Assembly: GCA_016946835.1 (NCBI GenBank)
Contig: JACVTC010000098.1
Coordinates: forward strand, 307,501-371,500
Direction: 5' to 3'
Length of the DNA: 64,000 bases
DNA from: Neocallimastix lanati (nom. inval.)
Lineage: Eukaryota > Neocallimastigomycota > Neocallimastigomycetes > Neocallimastigales > Neocallimastigaceae
Every line of letters begins with the position of its first letter. Position 1 is the stretch's first letter. A program made the translations under genes and the position numbers. This document shows positions 42,501-50,847 of this stretch, piece after piece. The notes beneath the pieces are model-generated. The model searched no databases. It saw nothing but the letters and a program-made list of their open reading frames with translations, and was not told where the DNA came from.

Positions 42501-45500
42501 TAAGGGTTCTACCTTAGTTGTTGTTCCATTCAACCAAGGTTCTAAGAAGGATGTCAATGATCTCGTTGAATTCATCTACTCTAAGGATAGCCGTGTCAAT
42601 GGTCTCGGTTGGGATCTTGACTTAGTTATTCCATTCGCTGCTATCTCTGAAAATGGTCGTGATATTAGTGACTTGGATGGTAAGAGTGAATTAGCCCACC
42701 GTATTATGATGACTAATGTTATTCGTATTCTTGGTGCTATTCGTACCCAAAAGATGAAGGTTGGTTCCCTTGTTTCTGCTCAAGTTATCCTTCCATTATC
42801 TCCTAACCACGGTACTTTCGGTGGTGATGGTTTATACGGTGAATCTAAGATTGGTTTAGAGAACCTCTTAAACCGTTGGAGATCTGAAACCTGGTCTAAG
42901 TACCTTTCTATCACTGGTGCTTGCATCGGTTGGACTAGAGGTACTGGTTTAATGAACAGTAACAACCTCATCTCTGAAGGTATTGAAAGCCAAGGTACCT
43001 GCCGTACTTTCACTACCACTGAAATGGCCTTCAACTTGATTGGTCTTGTTTCTGATGTTATGGTCTCCCTTTCTCGTAAGAGTCCAATCTACGCTGATCT
43101 TAACGGTGGTATGCAATACATGGCTGATATGAACGTTGCCCTTCGTCACATTCGTGAAAAGATGACCGATGAATCTGAAAAGAAGAGAATGGTCATTGAT
43201 GAAGAAAAGGCTCATGCTGATATTGTTGGTGCCAACAAGGTTGAAAGCAAGAGACATGTTGAACCACGTTCCAACATTCGTATTGAATTCCCAGAATTAA
43301 AGAGTCGTGAAGAATTAAAGGATATGGAATACCTTCGTGACTTATTAGATCTTGACCGTGTTGTTGTTGTCACTGGTTACGGTGAAGTTGGTCCATACGG
43401 TAACACTCGTACTCGTTGGGAAATGGAAGCTGAAGGTAAATTCTCTCTTGAAGGTTGTGTTGAATTAGCTTGGATTATGGGATTCATCAAACATGTTACC
43501 TACAAGCAAATGCCAGATGGTACCTTATACTCTGGTTGGGTTGATGCCAAGAGTGGTGCTCCAATCAAGGATATTGATATTAAGGCTACCTACGAAAAGG
43601 ATATCCTTGCTCACACTGGTATTCGTCTCATTGAACCAGAACTCTTCAACGGTTACAACCCAGAAAAGAAGAAGTTCCTTCAAGAAGTTATGGTCGACAC
43701 TGATCTTCCACCATTCGAAGCTAGTAAGGAAGAAGCTGAAACCTTCAAGCGTCAACACGAAGATAAGGTTGAAATCTATGAAGTTGCTGATGGTCGTTAC
43801 ATGGTTCGTATCCTTAAGGGTGCTTCCATCTACGTTGCCAAGGCTCTTCAATTCGACCGTTTAGTTTCTGGTCAATTACCAACTGGTTGGGATCCAGCTC
43901 GTTACGGTATTCCAAAAGATATCATTGAACAAGTTGATATCATTACCTGCTACTGTATTGTCTCTGCTGTTGAAGCCTTAGTTAGTGCTGGTATTACTGA
44001 TCCATACGAATTCTACGAATACGTCCACGTTTCTGAAGTCGGAAATGCCTGTGGTTCTGGTGTTGGTGCTGAACTTGCCAACCGTGCTATCTTCAAGGAC
44101 CGTTTCCTTGACAAGCCACTTCAAAGTGATATTCTTCAAGAAACCTTCGTTAATACCATGAGTGCCTGGATTAACTTATTATTACTTTCTTCCTCTGGTC
44201 CAATTCGTACCCCAGTTGGTGCCTGTGCCTCTGCCGTTGAATCTGTTGATATCGGTATTGATACTATTTTATCTGGTAAGGCTAAGGTTGTCTTTGTCGG
44301 TGGTTATGATGACTTCCAAGAAGAAGGTTCCTATGAATTCGCTCAAATGAAGGCTACCTCTAACTCTCGTGAAGAAATGGCTCAAGGTCGTGAACCAAAT
44401 GAAATGTCTAGACCAACTGCCTCCTCTCGTGGTGGTTTCATGGAAGCTCAAGGTGTTGGTACACAAGTTTTAATGCCAGCTAGCCTTGCTCTTAAGATGG
44501 GTGTTCCAATCTACGGTATTGTTGCTCACAGTGCTACTGCTACCGATAAGGAAGGTAGATCTGTTCCAGCTCCAGGTCAAGGTATCTTAACCACTGCTCG
44601 TGAAATGGGTAAGGGAAGATCTCCATTATTGAATCCAAAGTACCGTGCTCGTCAATTAAATGCCCGTAAGAGATGGATTAAGTCTTGGGTTGAAGATGAA
44701 TTAGAATTAATGAATGAAGAAGTTAAGGATATGGAAGGTGAATCTCAAGAAGTTATTGATGCCTTCATTGAAGAAAGAACAAAGTTTATTGATGCTGAAG
44801 CTCGTAAGCAAGAAAAGGAAGCCTTCCAAGTTTGGGGTCAAGAATTCTACAAGAATGATCCAACCATTTCTCCATTACGTGGTGCTTTAGCTGCCTTTGG
44901 TCTTACCGTTGATGATATTGGTGTTGCTTCCTTCCACGGTACTGGTACTAAGGCTAATGATAAGAATGAATCTGATGTCTTCAACAAGCAATTTGAACAC
45001 TTGGGTCGTACTAAGGGTAATGCCTGTCCAGTCGTATGTCAAAAGTATCTTACTGGTCACGGTAAGGGTGCTGCTGCCGCCTGGATGTTAAACGGTGTCC
45101 TTCAAATCATTCAAACTGGTATTATCCCAGGTAACCGTAATGCTGATAACATTGATCCAATCTTAGAAAAGTATGATCACCTCTGGTTCAACAATAAGAC
45201 TTTCAAGACTCCAGGTGTTAAGGCTGGTTTATTAAAGTCCTTCGGTTTCGGTCAAGTTGGTGGTGAAATTTTAGTTATTCATCCAGATTGCTTATTCGCT
45301 ACTCTTGATGAAGCCTCCTACAATGCTTACAAGGCTAAGCGTGAAATTCGTGAACACAAGGCCTACAGATACCTCCATGATACCTTATCTGGTCAAGACT
45401 TTGTTCAAGTTAAGGATGAACCACCATACACTCCAGAACAAGAAAGTGCTGTCTATCTTAACCCATTAGCTCGTGCTTCCTACAATAAGAAGACTAAGAA

Positions 45501-46026
45501 GTGGGATTATGAACAACAATTTGCTCAACAAAATGAAAAGAAGAGTCCATCTGAAGATTCTCAAGCTATGAATACCATTCTTAAGAAGATGGCTGAAAAT
45601 ACCGTCACCGGAACTGAAAATATTGGTCTTGCCTCTAAGGTTGGTAATGGTGTTGGTGTTGATGTTGCTCTCATTTCTGAAATAAATATTGAAAATGAAG
45701 GTTTCATACAACGTAACTTTACTTCCTCTGAAATAAATTACTGTCAAGCTAAACCAGATGTCCGTTCCAGTTTTGCTGGTAAATGGGCTGCTAAGGAAGC
45801 TGTCATAAAGGCCATCTCCTCCTACTCTTTAGAAGCTAAAAAGATTTGGGAAGGTGCTGGTGCTCCATTAAAGGATATTGAAGTTGTCATAGCCGAATCT
45901 GGTGCTCCAAAGGTTCTTTTAAGTAAGGAATTAAATGATAAGGTTAAGGCCGTTGGTGTTAATGATGTTAAGGTTACTATTAGTCACTCTGGTCAATTTG
46001 CTATTGCTATGGCCTATGCTAACTAA
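33583..46026 (+). CDS. Fungal type I fatty acid synthase, fused beta+alpha chain, two ACPs
   Basis: Makes long-chain acyl-CoA from acetyl- and malonyl-CoA with NADPH; the fungal enzyme is a cytosolic barrel. Domains in order: acetyltransferase with GHSQG (Ser326); enoyl reductase with LLVGGMTPTT (649-658) and GGHH (799-802); dehydratase hotdog with GDVNPIH (1642-1648); malonyl/palmitoyl transferase with GHSLG (Ser1894) and H2065. The beta/alpha junction falls near 2140, where yeast has two separate chains. Then an Ala/Pro linker (about 2240-2280), ACP1 (Ser2315 in GGRST), a second Ala/Pro linker (2443-2476), ACP2 (Ser2512), ketoreductase (TGCGR 2927-2931; Tyr3085, Lys3089), ketosynthase (Cys3548, His3785, His3826) and phosphopantetheinyl transferase (D4027, KWAAKE 4067-4072). 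All catalytic residues are present. There is no intron in 12.4 kb. Strong GGT/CGT/AAG/CCA codon bias suggests high expression. Confidence 0.98.
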   Translation: MGAISTIEPDTENTTTVSPKVIKSQKNAAKAPAVVETPVVTEVKSESNSTRLLVFDKIIENFKFTIHVPEENWSCAEQIAYDFNSSFENTFVADDEDVEKKNTLNGFWIYVNFMEFATRYQANSKTLLTQKDITRLLINLFIDFSSRFLKGNDIHIRTRHFEHEFRIQVIQHYYTVFDYLQKDEEAANAIANFLPVEPALAKAVRAGDALALAVFGGQGYPGFNEILQAYTIYGAIVRDYIAELSTVLKELAAKPEFERTYKQGLDILKWLRNPESLPEDAYLDSAPVSFPLIGIVQLVQYLILFRSFRKTPDWARRLFAGTTGHSQGLVTSVVIASSGTEEEYLENSKKAVSLLFLIGARSQQIFAITPLSPETLQEIADNGDENDMPTCMLSINGLPEATVRQTVNEINKFIEEPDRKVTISLINGLRMIVVTGAPESLQNLKMTLKKIQAGPNEDQSRIPFSKRKQVFTMKFLSVTIPAHNEILKDAAELVVDDAAKLNITFPTKNLAIPVYRTDNGVDMKEEAEVTDVVESVVNQICILPVDWVKATNVPGLTHVLDFGPGGASGIGSLIQKNKEGTGVQVILSGTIASTNPDLKCKMYAYTTEVEDLPYGINWAKEFAPKLIRNADGELLMDTRYTRLTGRPPLLVGGMTPTTANSQFVSAVINAGYNVEVGCGALYAPHVLDKCIKEIVEKIPDGEGILCNIVFLNQRLWAFQFPGVLDMRKNRGIRIEGITIAAGVPSLEYCKKMIPQLIDAGIPYIGFKPGNRDAILKVIQIARTFPQMPIVVEWTGGRSGGHHSCEDFYAPILETYAALRKQSNIVVVVGSGFGDDVETLPFITGDWSIELGYPPMPFDGLLVGSRVCVAKEALTSDGIKEVIVNTPGIEDQSQWEKSYDRPVGGVVTVESEYGEPIHKIATRGIMFWKELDKTIFSIHDPKKRLEKLLEKKDYIIERLNKDFQKVWFGQKNGKPCDIEEMTYEEVILRLIELLFVQKRKEWLDVSHLKTTADFIYRTEERFVKDGSKETFLSSMDDLKVEDPVALMKEFFDTRAPGARTELLATEDVQYFIGLTRNKDRKPPPFICVLDDEFHVWLKRDSLWQAEDLDAVVDQDPQRVAILQGPVAIRHSKIANQPVKEILDGIIKSHIKSIEARYYANRAVPNVEYLGGTPIPANVTEVPANVKVEKDGNTMIYTLPAKEEDLPDDKEWIEFISGPKYGWLRALLCTPTVARNKSITHNRFKRVFKPRTSQIVKIFHNNEGDITKIEIFGWNRSMELPALEAEIDSQRVITVGLREWGVPGVAGAEVMKLLFRYTPNQGSTPIHEVMEGRNRRIAEFYYNLWYGPEDSGDGWGDLTSIYKCKKRVTEEDVKFFSDVTRYTHPSNKVVPSMDFIIVTSWVSVFKTIFAKEFDADITRLVHMNNGYEVIDPRPLKIGELVDTRSIISAVTNLDSGKLIEVTGHVFREGKEFVKVTSSFLCRGKFDDYNMTFNIRDEPEYILEVKDDKILNALMTRKYISFTEPEKIQVGVKLVLKLKTEKRFATKNTYSSITTKGKIFINHSAVHGFQMEEVGQFNYDSTTDEKLEGKKETLGNPAIEFVKKYAKANDRKIYFENGGYNILPKGVTLLQRAPNTNEDYSLASGDVNPIHTNYYFANLADLDVPITHGMWTSAATRRYIETYAADNDAERVVSYKVNFIGMVSPKDELRTSLTHVGMHNGRKIIKVSVKDLRTNETVMEGEAEVKQKPTAYVFTGQGAQEVGMGQELYNKSAVAKAVWDRADAYLMKKYGYSILEIVRTNPKSLTVYFGGEEGEKIRENYINMTCEIIDSNGKVQTKRMFPEIDENTLYYEYKSPTGLLNATQFTQPAITLTEKAAFEDMLENGYICDDAVYAGHSLGEYAALSCVANTLSIESMAEIVFYRGLVMQSSVERDELNRSDYAMCAVNPVRVHPYFSYDLLVEVVKKINSEHGGLLEIVNYNVENYQYVVTGDLTSLEALKNLLTNLRAESKKFIALYKEDATQAMDLLNEKVCIYVKLAEERKAKEGFFNIERGAATIPLRGIDVPFHSSYLLWGVPTFRELLHQRVRREDVDVKCLVGRYIPNLMGEPFSVEKDYAIRLQKRTNSTYLEKIIEEWDDHLFEIPYIIMVELLAYQLASAVQWIKTQEFLFSSKNKGGADVERLIEFGPTPTLVGMAKRTLGMNFAKSDLALGKKRQLLSYAKNTTEIYYEFDDAEFEEEADVAPVEEAPKAAPAPTPAPAPVPVAAPAPVAAAPAASVADAPVTATEILRAILAQKLKKSIGEVPLNKSIKELSGGRSTIQNEVSGDLHTEFGGNSIPLKAEELALEELGKQISSTFNGQLGKYTTQMINRMLSGKMPAGFSASAVKTYLANTYGLGKGRTDGVLLVAITMEPSSRLGSEADAQGWLDNVVSAYSAASGVAISKGSAAPAAAIAAPVMPVAAMPVAVSAGPAAAVADAPISPNEIIRVMLAQKLKKSINEIPMSKSIKELSGGRSTVQNEVSGDLHTEFGGNSIPLKAEELAITELGGAIGANHNGKLGKYTSTMVNRMLSGKMPAGFSASKAREYLKSSYGLGEKRTDGVLLYSTTIEPTSRLGSEADAQAWLDKAVDLYSGANSLGLSKGGAGGAVAAAVPGVAAMGMVNSAEVTALKMKQDSLIRTQLENYAKYLGVDLREDQKKLVASAESTAKLQSDLDLWFDEHGEDYANGIKPMFTSKKARTYDSSWNWGYQDFWFMVYDILAGEKKDADALIASDVFRTMVNRANASLEQQIEFVHRKVVADQKDAEIKATLEKVTGALLEAIKASSGKPVFKFNGPFQAPHALVDEEGQMIYKEIPRKGINSAVDYVKEMEEGAMQTIGSTTKKVPFLFVRDQAANGVDNVDEAMSKVYLNELKKIAEDGISFAGKHVLITGCGRNSIGECVLKYLLAGGAKVVATTSSYRRATMEHFRSLYEQVGTKGSTLVVVPFNQGSKKDVNDLVEFIYSKDSRVNGLGWDLDLVIPFAAISENGRDISDLDGKSELAHRIMMTNVIRILGAIRTQKMKVGSLVSAQVILPLSPNHGTFGGDGLYGESKIGLENLLNRWRSETWSKYLSITGACIGWTRGTGLMNSNNLISEGIESQGTCRTFTTTEMAFNLIGLVSDVMVSLSRKSPIYADLNGGMQYMADMNVALRHIREKMTDESEKKRMVIDEEKAHADIVGANKVESKRHVEPRSNIRIEFPELKSREELKDMEYLRDLLDLDRVVVVTGYGEVGPYGNTRTRWEMEAEGKFSLEGCVELAWIMGFIKHVTYKQMPDGTLYSGWVDAKSGAPIKDIDIKATYEKDILAHTGIRLIEPELFNGYNPEKKKFLQEVMVDTDLPPFEASKEEAETFKRQHEDKVEIYEVADGRYMVRILKGASIYVAKALQFDRLVSGQLPTGWDPARYGIPKDIIEQVDIITCYCIVSAVEALVSAGITDPYEFYEYVHVSEVGNACGSGVGAELANRAIFKDRFLDKPLQSDILQETFVNTMSAWINLLLLSSSGPIRTPVGACASAVESVDIGIDTILSGKAKVVFVGGYDDFQEEGSYEFAQMKATSNSREEMAQGREPNEMSRPTASSRGGFMEAQGVGTQVLMPASLALKMGVPIYGIVAHSATATDKEGRSVPAPGQGILTTAREMGKGRSPLLNPKYRARQLNARKRWIKSWVEDELELMNEEVKDMEGESQEVIDAFIEERTKFIDAEARKQEKEAFQVWGQEFYKNDPTISPLRGALAAFGLTVDDIGVASFHGTGTKANDKNESDVFNKQFEHLGRTKGNACPVVCQKYLTGHGKGAAAAWMLNGVLQIIQTGIIPGNRNADNIDPILEKYDHLWFNNKTFKTPGVKAGLLKSFGFGQVGGEILVIHPDCLFATLDEASYNAYKAKREIREHKAYRYLHDTLSGQDFVQVKDEPPYTPEQESAVYLNPLARASYNKKTKKWDYEQQFAQQNEKKSPSEDSQAMNTILKKMAENTVTGTENIGLASKVGNGVGVDVALISEINIENEGFIQRNFTSSEINYCQAKPDVRSSFAGKWAAKEAVIKAISSYSLEAKKIWEGAGAPLKDIEVVIAESGAPKVLLSKELNDKVKAVGVNDVKVTISHSGQFAIAMAYAN
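40420..41490 (+). repeat. Tandem ACP-coding duplication within the synthase gene
   Basis: Two ACP domains about 197 residues apart. Their centres (40495-40608 and 41086-41199, 114 bp, spanning the phosphopantetheine serine) differ at a single base, including silent positions, whereas the sequence on both sides differs often in both codons and amino acids. Confidence 0.95.
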
Positions 46027-47138
46027 ACAAAAGTGAACCTTTTGGAAAAACATCATAAGAATTTAGATCATAAAAAAAAAATTAAAAAATTATAATATAA
46101 TAAATAAATAAATAATTGATTATAAAATTTATAGAGAATTCCTTAATATTTATATATATATACTAAATAAGTTAAAAAAAAATATTATTTTTCCAAACTT
46201 ATATGAAATCAATAAACGAATAAAAAAAAAGAATAATACCAACAAGAATTAACACTACAACAACAATAACAAAAAATCAAACCAGAAGTATTTCCTAAAA
46301 AGGAAATAAAAACAAGTTAATTGATATTTAAACACCATTAGTAAATTCCATTTCAAAATTTTTTATTGCAACTAATTTTTAAAGTATGAATAAAAAAAAA
46401 AAAAACAAAAAACAAAAAAAGTGAATTTATAATAAAAGTTCCATTTCATAAATATTCATTTAGAAAAAAAAATAAATAAAAATCAAGGCTAAGAAGAAAC
46501 CATAAAAATATTAAAATTATTATTTTTATACCAATTTTTATCTTTATTCAAGAAGCCTGATTGAAAAAGTAATAAAAAAGATATAAATAAAATTAAAAAA
46601 AAAAAAAAAAAAGTTTTAAAAAAAGTTCAATTTTATATTAAAAAAGCAAGAAAAAAAATTATAATATGAAAAGTTCCAAATTTTAAATTAATATCAATGG
46701 AAAAAAAAAATTTTTTTTCATAATCATTTTAATACTAAAAACATAATTTAACCTATCTTTTTAATATGATATATAAAAAAATTTTTTTTTTATATATCAT
46801 TTTTTTTATATTAAATTTTTTCATTATTTTGTAAATTTTTTATACATAATATTATTTTTTAAAAAACATTAAAAAAAAAAAAAATTTGTACTAATTTTAT
46901 TTTATATTTTTATTTTTTATTATTATTATTATTATTTTTTTTTTAATTATAAAATAATTTTCATTAATATAAAATTTATTAATAGATATAAAATTTTAGA
47001 AGAGAGGGTTTTATAGATATTATTTATATAAATGTAAAATATATTTTTTTTAAAAAAAAAAATAATTAAAGTAAAAAATAAAAACAAAAAATTAATAATA
47101 TAAAAATGTTTTTTTTTTTTTAATAAATAAATAAATAA

Positions 47139-47175
<37 letters not shown>

Positions 47176-47218
47176 GTTTTTAATATTTAAAAATATTGTG
47201 TTTTTTTTTGAATAAATT
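46027..47218. other. AT-rich spacer downstream of the synthase
   Basis: Contains the synthase 3' UTR and then A/T tracts. Two hairpin-prone A/T palindromes occur near 46697-46722 and 46766-46800 (ATGATATATAAAAAA paired with its complement around a T run). A poly(A) run at about 47140-47172 precedes the LINE fragment array. No gene seen. Confidence 0.75.
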
Positions 47219-47757
47219 AGTGGGGAACAGAGACAATTAAATGAACTACTTTTCAAAGGTTCATCTGAGTCACCTGTTCCAAAAATTGTGGGCTTGGCGG
47301 AATTCTTAACAAGTGCAATACTTATCATTAGTAGTTCGTTTGAGCTATTATTTGATAGGTATTGCAAAATACCAAACTTATCCAAGAGCGTCGACGTCGT
47401 ACTGATAAGGCATAATGATAATACAGGATCATCATCTAATACAACGAAGGATGAATCTCGCCCTAGTAGTTCAATAAATGATGAATCCGGGGAGAGTTTA
47501 GTGGACACCACACTATCTATTTTAAAGATGTTACTTCTAGGTTTTATTTCTTTTTTATTTGTTAGGAAGGGAAAAATTCCCGCATAGTACAACTTGCCGA
47601 AATACATACAAAGTATTTTCGAGCTTTTTTATTTTTTTTATTTTTTAATTTTTTTATTTTTAATTTCAATTGTACTTTTCACCTACATGTATTTTTTAAA
47701 ATAAAATTTAATAAAGTTTTGGAAGTGTATTCTCTTCCCTGTCTATAAAAAAAAAAT
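47219..47757 (+). mobile_element. LINE 3' fragment 1 of the array (5'-truncated)
   Basis: One frame reads GEQRQLNELLF, then VGLAEFLTSA, LSKSVDVVLIRH, DESGESLVDTT and ends at a TAG after KGKIPA (47587). It matches the C-terminal tail of the intact LINE (GERRRLINNIF, VGLAEFLTN, VKSVDVVTIR), with a different distal end. The 3' UTR ends AATAAAGTTTTGGAAG, TATTCTCTTCCCTGTCTA and a short A-run. No upstream reverse transcriptase is present. Confidence 0.85.
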
Positions 47758-47810
47758 TTTTTGAATAAATAATCTTAAATATAATTGGTATTTGTATAAT
47801 TTAAAATATA

Positions 47811-47844
<34 letters not shown>

Positions 47845-47989
47845 CTTATGTAAAATTTTATTTTTTATTTTTTATTTTATTTTTTTTTTTTTACGTAGAA
47901 CTTTATTCCATTAATGGATTTCTTATGAATCATCATATATCCCTTTTTATTTTATGTATTTTATTTGCTATTTTTTTTTTTTTTTTTTT

Positions 47990-48086
47990 TTTTTTTTCAT
48001 TTAAATTATGTATAAAATAAAAAAAAAAATTTAAATCATGTAATTTTATTATTATTATTAAAAAATTAAATAAAGTTTTCTCAAAG

Positions 48087-48125
<39 letters not shown>
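47990..48125 (+). mobile_element. LINE 3' fragment 2 (3' UTR only)
   Basis: CATTTAAAT..ATGTA, an ATT run and TTAAATAAAGTTTTCTCAAA then GTCTA and a poly(A) run (48090-48125). This is the same 3' UTR as fragments 3 and 4 with no coding part. The 5' limit is uncertain. Confidence 0.65.
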
Positions 48126-48130
<5 letters not shown>

Positions 48131-48782
48131 TATCTCTTATAAACCATGACTATCCAAAATTATTAATAGAGGACTTTATTGGAGTTATGGATTTAAATCT
48201 TGCAATTCTTATGTTAGTCTATATGATATTACTCGTGAATTGAGAATACCTCCTCTTTCAGCCCTCTGTGCTATATCTCAATTATGCTGCTTTAGAAAAT
48301 GGAAAAACTCATCACGTATTATTAATCATCTCACTAATAATATTCCTACTATGTGTTGACAATATTTTTAAACAAAGTTCAACTTCATCGATTGTTCCGT
48401 AATTTGTGGGGATTGCGGAGTTTCTAACAAACGTAATACCATTAATTTTGTCGATCTTTTAGTTTGATGATGAAATGGTATTCCGTTGAATCTACCGTTG
48501 CCAAGAGCTTCGACGTCGAAATGATAAGGCATAAATTTTCACCTCTCGGTGAAAGAATAGATACAGATTCGTTAGATAACACTAATACTGAAATTATTAC
48601 TCTCAATAATGGATGTGGTGTTATCATCAAGGAATGGGAGAAGTTAGAGGCTATTGCTTTTAACTTACTTTTATAATTTTATAATATATAATATTTAATT
48701 TCATGTATTTTATTTGTTATTTTTATCATTTAAATCATATAATTTTATTATTATTATAAATTAAATAAAGCTATTCTCTAAG

Positions 48783-48822
<40 letters not shown>
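48126..48822 (+). mobile_element. LINE 3' fragment 3 (internally deleted copy A)
   Basis: The 5' half reads NRGLYWSYGFKSC, then LRIPPLSALCAISQ, FRKWKNSS and INHLTNNIPT. This matches the intact element's region after the reverse transcriptase (NRGLYWSFGFKNK.. to ..HLVKNIPT). The sequence then jumps over the CCHC region to the tail (GIAEFLTN-like DNA, KSFDVEMIRH, EWEKLEA) and ends in the 3' UTR AATAAAGCTATTCTCTAAGTC and poly(A) (48786-48822). Confidence 0.88.
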
Positions 48823-48825
<3 letters not shown>

Positions 48826-49536
48826 AAATCATGTATAAAATAAAAAAAAAAATCATATATCCCTTATAAACCATGACTGTCCAAAATTATTAATAGAGGA
48901 CTTTATTGGAGTTATGGATTTAAATCTTGCAATTCTTATGTTAGTCTCTATGATATTACTCGTGAATTGAGAATACCTCCTCTTTCAGCCCTCTGTGCTA
49001 TATCTCAATTACGATGCTTTAGAAAATGGAAAAACTCATCATGTATAATTAATCATCTCACTAATAATATTCCTACTATGTGTTGACAATATTTTTAAAC
49101 AAAGTTCAACTTCATCGATTGTTCCGTAATTTGTGGGGATTGCGGAGTTTCTAACAAACGTAATACCATTAATTTTGTCGATCTTTTAGATTGATGATGA
49201 AATGGTATTACGTTGAATCTACCGTTGCCAAGAGCTTCGACGTCGAAATGATAAGGTATGAATTTTCACCTCCCGGTAAAGATCTGATACAGATTCGTTA
49301 GATAACACTAATACTTAAATTATTACTCTCAATAATGGACGTGGTGTTGTCATCGAGGAATGGGAGAAATTAGAGGCTATTGCTTCTAACTTACTTTTAT
49401 AATTTTATAATATATAATATTTAATTTCATGTATTTTATTTGTTATTTTTATCATTTAAATCATATAATTTTATTATTATTATAAATTAAATAAAGTTAT
49501 TCTCTAAGTCTAAAAAAAAAAAAAAAAAAAAAAAAC
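48823..49536 (+). mobile_element. LINE 3' fragment 4 (internally deleted copy B)
   Basis: Almost identical to copy A, shifted by 725 bp, with the same internal deletion and the same 3' UTR, and ending in poly(A) at 49512-49536. It differs from copy A at scattered bases (including an early stop in the tail frame), so the two are separate copies or an old tandem duplication. Confidence 0.88.
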
Positions 49537-49657
49537 TGGATCTTTCTTGTGGTTCAGGGGAGAGTTTAGTGGATACAACACTATCTATTTTTAAAGATGT
49601 TACTTCTTTGTTTCATTTTAGATTTAATTGGTGATCATGTTTTAGTATACATCACCC

Positions 49658-49695
<38 letters not shown>

Positions 49696-49970
49696 GAACT
49701 TATTTTTATTCTTTATTACATTAAATTTTTTATGATCAATTAAAATGTATGTATATATATATACTATTTTATATTTTTATTTAATCTTTTACATATTTTA
49801 TTTTATTTTTTTTATCTTAAAATTTTATAATGTATTTTTTTTTCTTAATATAAATAATAATAAATGTAATACATAAAAATATATTAACCTATTTAATAAA
49901 GCACTGGAAGTGTATTCTCTTCCTGGTCTAAAAAACAAAACAAAACAAAAAAAACAAAAAAAAAAAAAAA
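49537..49970 (+). mobile_element. LINE 3' fragment 5
   Basis: It starts directly after the poly(A) of fragment 4, with DNA similar to 47485-47535 (GGGGAGAGTTTAGTGGA..). It continues through A/T sequence to AATAAAGCACTGGAAG, TATTCTCTTCCTGGTCTA and an A-rich tail. It is the same subfamily as fragment 1 but more truncated. Confidence 0.8.
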
Positions 49971-50323
49971 TTCTTTCAGATAGTCAATTCAAACCCTAAT
50001 CCAGATTAAAAATTCCTTATTAAACAGAGATCTTATAATCTGGAGGTGAGGTTCGTTACATATGAGCTTTTTTCTGAATTTATTTATACATTTTACTTTG
50101 AATATTACTTTTTTTTTTTTTTTTTATTTATTTATTTATTTTACAATACCATTTATAATATTAATATGTTCTAATTGGACAAATAATATTTATTTTTTTA
50201 TTATTATTATTATTTTTTTTTTTTTTTTTATTAATAAAAAATTATTCATGTAATTAATAAACGAATAAATAAATAAATAAATAAAGAATTTTAATTATGG
50301 CAGTAAAAAAAAAAAAAAAAAAA
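49971..50323 (+). repeat. Interspersed repeat unit, copy 2 (also at 15008-15325)
   Basis: Starts TTCTTTCAGATAGTCAATTC directly after the tail of fragment 5, includes the GC block CTGGAGGTGAGGTTCGTTAC, and ends AATAAAGAATTTTAATTATGG then CAGT and poly(A). It carries an extra 20 or so bases relative to copy 1. Confidence 0.78.
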
Positions 50324-50698
50324 TCAAATCTATATATTATAATAAATAAATTTATATATAACAAAACATGTAATTATCGCTTTTACCATATATATTTATA
50401 TATCCATATCATAATTATATTTTATTTTAATAGTTTAATTAATATTTATACATATATTTATATATAAAATAAATTAGATTAATAAAATGACACCAAAATA
50501 TATATTATTTTCAAATATTCTATTTTTTTTAAAAATCAAAATTAATAACACAAAAATTTAAAAATTAAAATAAAAACTTTTAAGTACTACACACATATAT
50601 ATATATATATATAAATATATTTTTTTATTATATATAAATATTTATTAAAATTATTTTTGAATTATAAAAATAAATAGATAGACTTAAATATATTATGA
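50324..50698. other. AT-rich spacer
   Basis: A/T tracts including a TA run near 50595; nothing recognised. Confidence 0.8.
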
Positions 50699-50847
50699 TT
50701 GAATATTTACAAAATGTTTATAATAGTAATTACATTTCAAAAAATAAATTTTTTTTTTTATACTTGATAAAATTTTATATTTAAAATTTTAATTTCAACT
50801 AATTAATCAGTCATATTAATTAATTTAATAATTATAATTAATTAAAC

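Noticed and set aside
33552-45747. Many frames of 60-190 codons overlapping the synthase on both strands
   Set aside because: Shadows of a codon-biased 12.4-kb gene.
47092-47607. 171-codon minus-strand frame through LINE fragment 1
   Set aside because: The plus strand carries the recognisable LINE tail protein; the minus frame is its shadow.
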